Below, one piece after another: positions 36,952-45,190 of a DNA stretch of 64,000 nt. Made by a program: the position numbers and the translations under genes. Under the pieces are notes generated by a model. The model did no database searches. It was given only the letters and a program-made list of their open reading frames with translations, and had not been told where the DNA came from. The number at the start of each line of letters is the position of its first letter. The stretch's first letter is position 1. The DNA comes from M269 sp964640795 (lineage in GTDB: Bacteria; Pseudomonadota; Gammaproteobacteria; Enterobacterales; Alteromonadaceae), in the NCBI GenBank assembly GCA_964640795.1, contig CAZXIN010000016.1:1-64000 (forward strand). Reading direction: 5' to 3'.

Positions 36952-37091
36952 TTCCTATAAGCTGTCGCCAATTATTGAATTACCTGACGAACAGGCATAC
37001 CTAGAGTTCAGAGCTAAAAGCTCAAGCTTCAAACGTTGCCGTTGGCTCTAGAAAAATCGTTTCACTCGCTTAGGAACAAGACTCTTTGATG

Positions 37092-37982
37092 GGGCTTTGT
37101 TGATCAAATCAAAAAGCAGCGAATATATCTCTTGCATGGTTTGATTATCAATCAATCGAAACCGTTTTAGGCATACCTATCCTACTTAATTTGTTCAAGG
37201 CCCTGACCGCCACCATAGCCTCTGTCACTTGAGAGTTAAAATGTCTGAAACTCAACTGACCGCCAAACAGTGATTTGAAGCGATGCATCGCTGTTTCAGA
37301 GAGGGAGCGTTGGTGATAATCCGTGTTCTGTTTCCAGTGTTGATTGGAGCCGTTTAATCGTTGGGACATCACTGCGTTATTTCTCGGATGCCGGTTACCC
37401 CAAAACGCTGCACCTTGTCTGGGAGGAATTAATGCGTTATCTGCTTTGTAATAGATAGCCTCATATCATACCCGAGAGTCATAGGCGTCATCGGCACAAA
37501 CCGTCTCAATCTTTCGACGGGTTTGCTTAAGCAAGTGGAATCTATAGCAAGATGCTTGATAGGGCCTTTTTCAGGAAATTTGATACCCACATCCAATTCT
37601 CTGGCTCGCTTGCTGATACAGCTGTAGTTAGGACTTCTTAAGTCGAGTTTCATCATTCTGAAAATAGAGTCGAGAAAGCCCTGTAATCCTCTCAATGGAA
37701 GGTGGAATATCTTCTTCACCATTAAGGCTGTCGTGATAGAGAAGTTGCTATAGGTATACCTTCTTCCGCGACCACCATGGTGCTCAGAGCAATGCCACAG
37801 GTCGATAACCTCTTCATCAATCCAGAAGGTTAGTGAACCACGATTGATAAGGGCTTTATTGTATTGTGTCCAGTTTGTGGTTTTGTAACGTGTCTGACTC
37901 ATGTTCTGGGAAGAGAAGTGGGTTTCAAGATCTGATCACACGAACATGGGAAAGTTCAAACTGATTTAGGAAACAAAGCCCT
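37092..37982 (-). mobile_element. Decayed IS5-family insertion sequence
   Basis: The element is about 890 bp. It is bounded by GGGCTTTGTT (37092-37101) and its reverse complement AACAAAGCCC (37973-37982). Inside is a minus-strand IS5-type transposase broken by deletion and stops. No clear target-site duplication is visible. Confidence 0.8.
37148..37902 (-). pseudogene. IS5-family transposase, internally deleted
   Basis: The N-terminal part (37902 downward: RYKTTNWTQYNKALINRGS, then GPIKHLAIDST) is normal for IS5-group transposases. Immediately after the first catalytic Asp region (IDST) the sequence jumps to LLKQTRRKIETVCADDAYDS-like coding in another frame, so about 50 or more residues are missing. 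A stop follows, then IPPRQGAAFWGNRHPRN and the C-terminal HQRSLSETAMHRFKSLFGG. The enzyme cannot be active. Confidence 0.88.
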
Positions 37983-38235
37983 TTGACGGTCGATACTAGG
38001 TACAATTTTGAGGTAATTCAATACTGAACATGACAATTTGACCGACCTGAATGCCAATTAGTTTTCTCGTTTGGTCAAATTTTATAAAATGCTAAATGAG
38101 ATTCGGCCAATTTGATTCAAGATAGTGAAAAGCATTCAATGGTCGCCTAATTTAATTGTGATGTATCTAAGTTCTGAGCAGCGATCTAAACTTTCCAAAG
38201 GGAACTTGATTATTTTTTGCTATAAAAAGTTAGTC

Positions 38236-40611
38236 TCATGCCAAGCGTGCTATTTGATCATTGAGACCTTGACGACCTGCAAAGCTCACAAACCATCCAT
38301 CGAATTCTTCTATAGGCATAGGCTTGCTTAAATAAAATCCTTGTGCGTTTGTGCACCCAATTTTCGTGAGGTAGTTGAGTGACGCTTTGTCCTCTACTCC
38401 TTCAGCTACCGTTTTTAGTCCTAAATTCTGCGCCAGGGATACTAGTGTATTCACTATTATTTTGTCATCATCATTTGACGCCAATTCAAGAACGAATGCC
38501 TTGTCTATTTTCAATTCATTTACAGGCATTTTTTTCAGCTGCGCCATTGAGGAAAACCCAGTACCGAAGTCATCTATAGAAATTGCAATACCCATAGCTC
38601 GAAGTTTATACAACGCTCTAGTAGCGCTTTCAGTATCGCCCATTAAGGCACTTTCTGTTACTTCAAGCGTCAACATGTTTGGGTTTGCGCCAAACTCAGA
38701 GAGTAAATGTCCCACACTTGATGGAAGTTCCATATCCACTAGATCTACCGCTGAAATATTTACTGCAATAGAAATTGAATCTCCTTGTGCAGCCCATTTT
38801 TTCTGCTGTTCAAGAGCCGTTCTCAATACCCAATGTGTGACATATCTAATTGCACCTGTTTGTTCAGCTAACCCAATAAACTCGTCTGGCGGCACGAATC
38901 CATGAATTGGATGAATCCATCTTACAAGACATTCAACACTATCTACTTCATTAGACTCAATAGAAAGCTTTGGCTGGTAGTATAGTTTAAGTTGACAATC
39001 CGCTATTGCTTCTTTTAATTCAGACATAAGATTAAGTCGTTGTACTGAATACTTATTCAATTCCGGTTTATACGTCGCGCAGGCCTGATGGTGACCTTTA
39101 ACACTGTGAAGTGCTATATCCGCACATTGAATAAGTCCTTGTTGCGTGGTCGCATCGTCTGGATACACAGCAACACCAATACTTACATCCACATCTAACA
39201 CTAAGCCGCCAATAGAAAAGGGCTGCTCAAAAAGTTCAGCAATACTGGTTGCAATTAAATTCGTTTGCGACGCTTTTATTTTTTCAAATATCAATCCAAA
39301 TTCATCGCCGCCAAGACGGGCTTGCATAGTTGTATTAGTTGTACAAGATTTAAAACGCTCGGCAATATTTCGTAGCAATACGTCTCCAGTCTCGTGACCT
39401 ACTGTGTCGTTAATTTCTTTAAAACGGTCAACATTTAAAATTGCAATAACTACATTGTCATCCTTACAATTATTTAGACTGTTAGAAAGCTGAATATTAA
39501 ATTGGTTTCGATTGGGCAAATACGTAAGGTCATCGAAATACGCTAGATCATTGATTTTTTGTTCACGTTGTTTGATACCTAATTGCATTTCATTGATCGC
39601 AGCTGATAATTCGTTAACCTCCCTAGTGCTGCACTTTGGAAACTCATTGGCAGTTTGACCACTGCTTATTTTATTTGCGACTTTTACAAGGAAATTTAAA
39701 GGCGAGGTTATCGTTCTTGAAAGTACCATAGCAACAAGCAATGCGGACAAGGCGGATATGAGGAGAACTCCGATTAATTCGAGAAGAAGGTTTTCGTATG
39801 AGAGGTATGCAAGCTCTTCTGGTGTAGCAACAAGGACATATAAATCAGACTTTTTGTTTACTCTCAAAACGCTGTATACATATTTTTTGAATTTTGTATC
39901 AAACTTGTTCAATACACCTTCTTTAATTGGAGGGTGAAGTAAATGACTCCCTAATTCATTTTGTTTAAAAGTAGATTCGATGACTGAGTTGACTTCGCCA
40001 AATTTTAATAAGCTAATTTGTACGTTGCTTTTAATGTTATCAAGATTTTCGAGAAGTCTATGAGCGTGGAAGCCCATTGCAATCCATCCATTTACGCGTC
40101 CTGAATCTTGAACAAAATGAACAGGGACCCACTTAATTAGATAAAATTTATTGTTGATTTTTTCCCATGAGATACCTGATTGGGTAACATTGCCAAATGA
40201 AAAAGTTTCAGGAATTATCAGGGAACTAACTATAAGCCGCTTGTTTTCGTCCAGTGTAATGTAGATATCCGTATCTAATCGATTGCGGTAGTTTTGCATA
40301 GCAACGTTTAACGAATCTGAATCTATATCGGCTGTAGCGATGAGTTTTTTAATACTATAGTTCTTTGAGATGTCTCCTAAAACATTGTCTAAAAATGTCA
40401 CTTGGTTGCTAAGTTTTTCTCTAAAGACACCAGTAATCGTATGAGCATGGCTTATTAGTTGAATATTCGAATGCTCGTATGTTGCAGATTTTACTACTGC
40501 GAGTGTAACTATTACGACTACTGACAACACAAAGAAAAGCAGTAACAATATTCTGTTTTGAAAAGTGTTTATAGATCTAATTGCCATACTGCTCATTTTA
40601 GTATCACCCAT
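38236..40611 (-). CDS. Membrane GGDEF-EAL cyclic-di-GMP protein
   Basis: The 791-residue protein has two membrane helices (about 17-40 and 275-300) flanking a periplasmic sensory region, a HAMP-like linker, a GGDEF domain with intact RLGGDEFG (about 440) and an EAL domain. The EAL signature reads ECLVRW (Ala replaced by Cys). Other catalytic motifs are intact: LEVTES, IDDFGTGFSS, KIDKAFV, VAEGVED. It probably both makes and degrades cyclic-di-GMP, or is a phosphodiesterase tuned by GTP. An internal ATG at 40596 behind GGGTG is an alternative start. A sigma-54 promoter lies about 120 bases upstream. Confidence 0.93.
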   Translation of the reverse strand: MGDTKMSSMAIRSINTFQNRILLLLFFVLSVVVIVTLAVVKSATYEHSNIQLISHAHTITGVFREKLSNQVTFLDNVLGDISKNYSIKKLIATADIDSDSLNVAMQNYRNRLDTDIYITLDENKRLIVSSLIIPETFSFGNVTQSGISWEKINNKFYLIKWVPVHFVQDSGRVNGWIAMGFHAHRLLENLDNIKSNVQISLLKFGEVNSVIESTFKQNELGSHLLHPPIKEGVLNKFDTKFKKYVYSVLRVNKKSDLYVLVATPEELAYLSYENLLLELIGVLLISALSALLVAMVLSRTITSPLNFLVKVANKISSGQTANEFPKCSTREVNELSAAINEMQLGIKQREQKINDLAYFDDLTYLPNRNQFNIQLSNSLNNCKDDNVVIAILNVDRFKEINDTVGHETGDVLLRNIAERFKSCTTNTTMQARLGGDEFGLIFEKIKASQTNLIATSIAELFEQPFSIGGLVLDVDVSIGVAVYPDDATTQQGLIQCADIALHSVKGHHQACATYKPELNKYSVQRLNLMSELKEAIADCQLKLYYQPKLSIESNEVDSVECLVRWIHPIHGFVPPDEFIGLAEQTGAIRYVTHWVLRTALEQQKKWAAQGDSISIAVNISAVDLVDMELPSSVGHLLSEFGANPNMLTLEVTESALMGDTESATRALYKLRAMGIAISIDDFGTGFSSMAQLKKMPVNELKIDKAFVLELASNDDDKIIVNTLVSLAQNLGLKTVAEGVEDKASLNYLTKIGCTNAQGFYLSKPMPIEEFDGWFVSFAGRQGLNDQIARLA

Positions 40612-40732
40612 CTTTTAAAAGTGAATATGTATCTCAGTAAAAACTTGAATCAAGCCTCAATGTTTTATGAATTTATCTTTCTCCGAATTAATCCCTAATT
40701 TTACAGCTCTAATTCAGCTCACTAAAAATCAC

Positions 40733-40748
40733 TGCAAGTAAAATACCA
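40733..40748 (-). promoter_or_regulatory. Sigma-54 promoter of the GGDEF-EAL gene
   Basis: On the minus strand TGGTATTTTACTTGCA has GG and GC at -24/-12 spacing, about 120 bases before the start codon. Confidence 0.65.
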
Positions 40749-41007
40749 ATTAGTAAGGTGTCTACTGATTTCTAATTAATGTTTATACCAATTGATATAA
40801 TCTAATCATTGTTTCTTGTTGGGGACGCATACTTAAAGAAATTGTGTTATCCGTCTGTAATATATAGAAAATAGCAAGACAAATGACATGAGAAGATTAA
40901 CCACAATTAACTTAATCGTTATTCGTTGATGACAGTTTTAGAAGTGATTAGAGTTACTAATGGACACCCTTAAAACTCAAATTTAAGTATGTAAACTGAG
41001 GTAGAAT

Positions 41008-41041
41008 CTATACAGGTGTTGCAAATGCGACAAATGTTTCT
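41008..41041. promoter_or_regulatory. Tandem activator-type sites
   Basis: CTATACAGGTGTTGCA (41008-41023) and TGCGACAAATGTTTCT (41026-41041) start 18 bp apart and fit the shared 16-bp palindrome. They lie about 260 bases upstream of the sigma-54 promoter at 40733. Confidence 0.5.
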
Positions 41042-41115
41042 TTTTGGAGAAATTTCATTACCTCTGTTTAGCATGATCTTATTCAAATACACGTACTAAG
41101 TTATTCGAAGAGACT

Positions 41116-41140
41116 AAGCCCTTTCGATTGAAAGGGCTTT
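41116..41140 (-). terminator. Intrinsic terminator after the GST pair
   Basis: AAGCCCTTTC and GAAAGGGCTT form a 10-bp stem with a GATT loop, just downstream of the minus-strand GST genes. Confidence 0.8.
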
Positions 41141-41173
41141 GAAATAAGCTAAAGAGTGATTAGCTTTTATCCT

Positions 41174-41803
41174 TTAAGCTTGGGCACTTGGGCGAGAAGA
41201 TACTTTAGCACGCCACTTAGCTAAATTAGTTAGTGTTTCTGGCACAGCTACCCCGACATACTCTGCAAAATCGATAGCACACATTGCAGTAATATCAGCG
41301 GCTGTAAAACTATCACCTGCTACATACTCAGAAGCAGAGAGCTGCGCATCTAAACGATTATAGAATGCATTGAGCCGAGCGGTTCCACGAGCAGCTAGTT
41401 CGTTGATTTGAGGTGTATCTTTAGTACCCGGTAATGACCGGTTTTCAAAAATAGGATGTGAATTTCGCAGCACATCAGCAGCGTGTGCAAAGGCATCACC
41501 TTCTACCTGACGAACCCAAGATTCTACTATGGCCCTTTCTTTTGGTGATGTTCCATACAGTACTGGATGAGGTTGCGTCTCTTCAAAATAGCGACAAATT
41601 GCACTCGTTTCATCTACAATAGAGCCGTCATCAAGCTGCAGTGTTGGCATCATACCTCGAGGGTTTATAGCTAAAAATTCGGGCGAAAGGTTTTCACCTC
41701 CCATAATGTCAATTTCTACTTTTTCAATTTCAATACCTTTTTCAGCAAGAAATACACGCACGCGTCTTGGGTTTGGTGCACCGGTCATGTCATAAAGTTT
41801 CAT
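41174..41803 (-). CDS. Glutathione S-transferase
   Basis: The protein has 209 residues from MKLYDMTGAPNPRRV at 41803, behind GGAGATATTT; a slightly longer frame has no better start. It has a thioredoxin-like N-terminal domain (NPRGMMPTL, VDETSAICRYFEE) and an alpha-helical C-terminal domain (DSFTAADITAMCAIDFA). It is the second gene of a two-GST unit controlled by the dual-operator promoter at 42562. It likely conjugates or reduces electrophiles such as halogenated compounds or lipid peroxides; the substrate is not known. Confidence 0.92.
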   Translation of the reverse strand: MKLYDMTGAPNPRRVRVFLAEKGIEIEKVEIDIMGGENLSPEFLAINPRGMMPTLQLDDGSIVDETSAICRYFEETQPHPVLYGTSPKERAIVESWVRQVEGDAFAHAADVLRNSHPIFENRSLPGTKDTPQINELAARGTARLNAFYNRLDAQLSASEYVAGDSFTAADITAMCAIDFAEYVGVAVPETLTNLAKWRAKVSSRPSAQA

Positions 41804-41855
41804 AAATATCTCCAATCGATTAATTATTTGTTAAAATAAAGATTTAGTTGATTCG

Positions 41856-42542
41856 CTATTTACCAACGATAGTGGCAGTTGCTGCTGCGGCTTCTTGTAA
41901 ATCTTCATCAGGCTGGTCGTAATTGGTTGTGTGCGGGATAGCGACTCCTTTAGCACACCCTGGACGAGCTTCAACTTGGTCGAGCCAGCGCTTCAGGTGG
42001 GGGAGGTCATCAATATTGATACCTGCCCAGTTGTGTATGCGAGCCCAGCTCCAGTTGGCGATGTCAGCTATTGAGAAATCACCGGCAAGAAACTCGTTAT
42101 CTTCTAAACGTTTATCAAGTACACTGTATAAGCGCTTAGTTTCGTTCTGATATCGGTCTATCGCTGCAGGTATTTTTTCCGGAAAATACCTATGAAATAC
42201 ATGTGCCTGACCCTGCATTGGTCCAAGGCCACCCATTTGAAACATTAACCACTGAATAACCTGTGAACGCCCTTTTGAATCAGACGGAATTAGTTTCCCC
42301 GTCTTTTCGGCTAGATAAAGCATGATTGCCCCAGATTCAAAAACTGAAAATCCACCCGCACTATGGTCAATGATTGCTGGGATACGACCATTTGGATTTA
42401 TTGCTATATATTCAGGATTCTTCTGAATACCTGTCGTTATATCAATTGGTTTAAGTGTATAAGTCAATTGAAGCTCTTCAAGCGTGGATGATGCTTTCCA
42501 GCCGTTAGGTGTTGCCCATGTATAAAGGTCAAAGTCGGTCAT
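41856..42542 (-). CDS. Glutathione S-transferase, Ure2p/YfcG-like (second copy)
   Basis: The protein has 228 residues from MTDFDLYTWATPNGW at 42542, behind GGAGATAACC; the longer frame to 42626 would cover both operators. Motifs are NPNGRIPAI, MFQMGGLGPMQGQ and DFSIADIANW. It is a close paralog of the GST at 17993-18643 and carries an extra C-terminal tail of Ala/Thr-rich sequence. It is the first gene of a minus-strand pair preceded by the dual-operator promoter. Confidence 0.92.
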   Translation of the reverse strand: MTDFDLYTWATPNGWKASSTLEELQLTYTLKPIDITTGIQKNPEYIAINPNGRIPAIIDHSAGGFSVFESGAIMLYLAEKTGKLIPSDSKGRSQVIQWLMFQMGGLGPMQGQAHVFHRYFPEKIPAAIDRYQNETKRLYSVLDKRLEDNEFLAGDFSIADIANWSWARIHNWAGINIDDLPHLKRWLDQVEARPGCAKGVAIPHTTNYDQPDEDLQEAAAATATIVGK

Positions 42543-42561
42543 GGTTATCTCCAAATAATTT

Positions 42562-42615
42562 AGTTTAAACTGACTGGTATAAACATTAGATTGTTTGTAA
42601 CGAATAGTCAATACA
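42562..42615 (-). promoter_or_regulatory. Promoter with two TetR-type operators (GST pair)
   Basis: On the minus strand there is TTGACT, a 17-base spacer and TAATGT. Related 24-bp palindromes at 42592-42615 and 42562-42585 start 30 bp apart, the same layout as at 22207 and 44491. Confidence 0.78.
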
Positions 42616-42890
42616 AATTTATTCATGTAATGATCCGGTATGAAGTGAGTACCGTGAAAAATAACTAATACCTATATATAATGGTGTCTTGATGGCTTAA
42701 AATTGTTCTTCGTTGTTCCTGTAAGTTTGTACCGAAGATTTTGTTGTTAAGCTAAGTTTAGTGCTGAGCAAAGGAATGTATTTGAAAAATTGGTAATGCA
42801 TTTTATTCAGTACAACCCTTGAATCTATGTTAACTACTATGACATCACTCGGGGTGAGAGCCCCGCGTCAAATCTGTTGAAAAGGGCTAG

Positions 42891-43357
42891 ATGAAGATAG
42901 TAACTCTAACGTCAGGTGAACAATTTACAACGAAAACGTACATTATCGCGACCGGTATACGTTGGCGTGAGTTGGGTGTTTCTGGTGAAAAGAAAATATG
43001 GGTAACGATGTTGCGTATTGGCCACACTGCGATGGTCCGTTTTTCAAAGGTAAGGATGTGGCAATTTTTACATGGTGCTTTTCTTCAAATAGGTCTAATT
43101 CCAAATAGCCAATTTGTCAAAGGTTTGGGCGACATAGACCATATGGTGAAATCATCATTGATGAAAAGTGGAATACTTCTGAGGAAGGTGTTTTTGTTGC
43201 TGGCGATGTAGCAACTGTCCCTTACAAGCAAATCGTTGTAAGTATGGGGGAGGGCTCTAATTCAGCACTAACCGCTTTCGAATATTTGTTAACTCATCAA
43301 AGTGAAAACGAAGTAATCGAGTCAGGCGTGGAACAACAAAAAACTGTCGCGGCGTAA
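42891..43357 (+). pseudogene. ahpF: Alkyl hydroperoxide reductase subunit F remnant
   Basis: The start encodes IIATGIRWRELGVSGE, matching the AhpF FAD/NADH region. Other frames then give VAYWPHCDGPFFKGKDVA (the redox CPHC changed to WPHC), and after a gap LQIGLIPNSQFVKG, then GEIIIDEKWNTSEEGVF and AGDVATVPYKQIVVSMGEG, with a stop at 43357. About 60-100 internal residues and the whole N-terminal half are missing, and at least two frame changes are needed. It is not functional. Its presence beside AhpD-like and redoxin genes suggests a former peroxide-reduction set. Confidence 0.85.
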
Positions 43358-43492
43358 CCTCAAAAATGCATGGTTCAAGTATAGTTAGTTGCCATGCTTT
43401 TTTAGTAAAAGGTTTGGTGCCTTGCAATTGCCGAGACCGGTATCAATTGGACTCATTTCTTCATATTCAAAAAGAGGTATTAGGATACTTAT

Positions 43493-44107
43493 TTATGCTA
43501 AATCACTAAAGAGAATGTGAGGGTACTCCATTTCCCAGCCTTTAAAGATAAAGTCTACAGGCACATTTGCAAACGAGCCATGATCTTTAATATATTCCAT
43601 GTTTGATGAACGGCCGTTACCAAATGAGTGAAATATCGAATCATTTTCACCATCAAATTCTAAAGGGGGCACTCCAAATCTGTCGCACATTTCTTTATTA
43701 AATACAGGGGTACATTTTACCCATTTATTTTCTATTTTTATCTCCGCATATCCATGCATGACAAATAGATCAGACTTCAAAAAGTCGAGTAATTTCTTGC
43801 TAGCAAGATGATTTCTAACGTTAGCTAAACCGAGGCGAGCAGGAATACCAATTGCTCTACATGCTGCGACCATTAAAGTGGACTTTGGAATGCAGTAGGC
43901 GTCGTTGTTGGTCGCTGCGTAGCTTGCTTTTAACGCCCTTTTGCCATCGACAAAAGTATACGGATTGTAGCGAATCCCGTCACGTATTGCGTAATACAAT
44001 TCGATCGAGCGTTTTTTGTCTGAGCCTGGTTTAATATTCTTTATTAATGATTGGATATCAGGGTGTGAGAAATCGAATTCAGGTGTTTCTTGCAAATAAT
44101 TATTCAT
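43493..44107 (-). CDS. Transglutaminase-like cysteine protein
   Basis: The 204-residue protein has the transglutaminase/arylamine-type core: the cysteine region AYCIPKSTLMVAACRAIGIPARL (about 71-93) and a histidine in MHGYAEIKIENKW (about 120). The third residue of the triad would lie near TPVFNKE but is not a clear Asp. Such proteins act as proteases, amidases or cyclases. It stands alone between the AhpF remnant and the haloalkane dehalogenase operon. Function is unknown. Confidence 0.8.
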   Translation of the reverse strand: MNNYLQETPEFDFSHPDIQSLIKNIKPGSDKKRSIELYYAIRDGIRYNPYTFVDGKRALKASYAATNNDAYCIPKSTLMVAACRAIGIPARLGLANVRNHLASKKLLDFLKSDLFVMHGYAEIKIENKWVKCTPVFNKEMCDRFGVPPLEFDGENDSIFHSFGNGRSSNMEYIKDHGSFANVPVDFIFKGWEMEYPHILFSDLA

Positions 44108-44584
44108 TGTTTACCTTCTGGTATGACCAGAAAGAATGCTAACTTTTTATGCCCTTAATGTACACATTTTAAGCGCGCGAAAGGTTTATTCTTTTAGTCA
44201 ATTCACAATTACTCAAAATTTCAATTCATTATCCACGCTACAGGTAGGTGAAATGTTTATAACGACAGGTTATTAATGTAAATTTCAAAACCTACTGAAT
44301 GGATAGGCTTTTAGTAGATAACAGTACTAATTTAAGTTTGTAGGATCTCAAAAACACTAGTTTTCATCAAGAGTAAAGAATATTTATAGATAGTTCTGAC
44401 TTAATTTAACATCCTTATGTTATTGATATAGTTGAATATTTATCAACTTTAAGAAAATTAAGTCAAATAAACACACTAATTTATTAATATTGTCTTGACT
44501 GATCGTTATAATAACTATATTGTTTAAAACGTTCGGTACAAACAATTTGCCGAAAATTTTAACTTTATATATTTTGGAGAAATG
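44108..44584 (+). other. Regulatory region upstream of the haloalkane dehalogenase operon
   Basis: No gene is seen. The last 100 bases hold the dual-operator promoter (44491-44544) and the leader with TTTTGGAGAAATG. The remainder is AT-rich and shows nothing I can name. Confidence 0.5.
44491..44544 (+). promoter_or_regulatory. Promoter with two TetR-type operators (haloalkane dehalogenase operon)
   Basis: TTGACT (44495-44500), a 17-base spacer and TATTGT. Palindromic 24-bp sites start at 44491 and 44521, exactly 30 bp apart. TCTTGACTGATCGTT is identical to the promoter of the minus-strand operon at 22.2 kb. Confidence 0.82.
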
Positions 44585-45133
44585 ATGACTGATTTTACTT
44601 TTCACACCGAAGATAGTGCTCCGGCAGGAAGTGTTCCACTACTAAATGGCGCAAAAGGCGCATTTGGTTTTCTTCCAAACTTGCTTGCTGGAATGGCTAC
44701 GTCACCCGCTCTTTTAGAAGGGTATATGACGCTTGCAGGTATTTTTGACAAAACTGACCTTACTGAAACTGAGCGCCAGATTATTCTGATGACGAATAAC
44801 CGTCTTAATGGTTGCACTTATTGTATGGCTGCGCACACCACGATTTCTCAAGGTGCTGGTGTAGCAGAAGACGTTGTTGAGTCTCTTCGCACTGGTTCTG
44901 CGATTGCAGATAGCAAACTTGAAGCATTACGCACTTTTACCGCACGTGTAAATGAAACACGCGGCTGGGTAGAAGAAGCTGACTTGGATGCCCTTTTTGC
45001 GGCGGGTTATACAAAACAAACGGTCCTTGACGTAATTTTGGGTACTAGCCTAAAAGTAATGTCTAACTATACAAACCACATCGCTCAAACTCCAGTTGAC
45101 GAAGCATTCCAAGCTAATTCATGGAAAGCATAA
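44585..45133 (+). CDS. AhpD-like (carboxymuconolactone decarboxylase family) protein
   Basis: The 182-residue all-alpha protein has the AhpD-type redox motif GCTYCMAAHT (about 76-85: Cys-x-x-Cys and a following His), preceded by LTETERQIILM. Members are alkylhydroperoxidases or related decarboxylases. The second of two adjacent ATGs fits the GGAG ribosome site best. It is the first gene of an operon behind the dual-operator promoter and precedes the haloalkane dehalogenase. Confidence 0.88.
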   Translation: MTDFTFHTEDSAPAGSVPLLNGAKGAFGFLPNLLAGMATSPALLEGYMTLAGIFDKTDLTETERQIILMTNNRLNGCTYCMAAHTTISQGAGVAEDVVESLRTGSAIADSKLEALRTFTARVNETRGWVEEADLDALFAAGYTKQTVLDVILGTSLKVMSNYTNHIAQTPVDEAFQANSWKA

Positions 45134-45190
45134 CGTCACTTCTTAACTTTTTGCGGCACTAAGTGTCGCAATTTTATTTTGGAGAAATTT

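Larger units (their letters stand above)
36597..37091. other. Gene-free region with orphan activator sites and an IS-like end
   Basis: No supported gene. The region contains two overlapping activator-type palindromes (36702-36726) and a terminator-like hairpin (36912-36951). The hairpin includes GGCGTTGTTGATCAAAT (36916-36932), a 16/17 match to the left end of the neighbouring IS element. A gene once controlled by those sites may have been lost on IS insertion. Confidence 0.5.
40612..41115. other. Gene-free regulatory region upstream of the GGDEF-EAL gene
   Basis: No gene. It contains a sigma-54 promoter (40733, minus) and paired activator-type sites (41008-41041). A GGAGAAATT sequence near 41047 looks like a ribosome-binding site but is followed by a stop within six codons. 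Confidence 0.5.

Noticed and set aside
36916..37109. A second complete IS copy
   Set aside because: Only a 17-bp end-like repeat is shared; the DNA after it is unlike the IS interior and the end repeat is also part of a hairpin.
41041..41070. Possible gene start behind GGAGAAATT
   Set aside because: The ribosome-site-like sequence is followed by a stop after a few codons, with no ATG at a proper distance.
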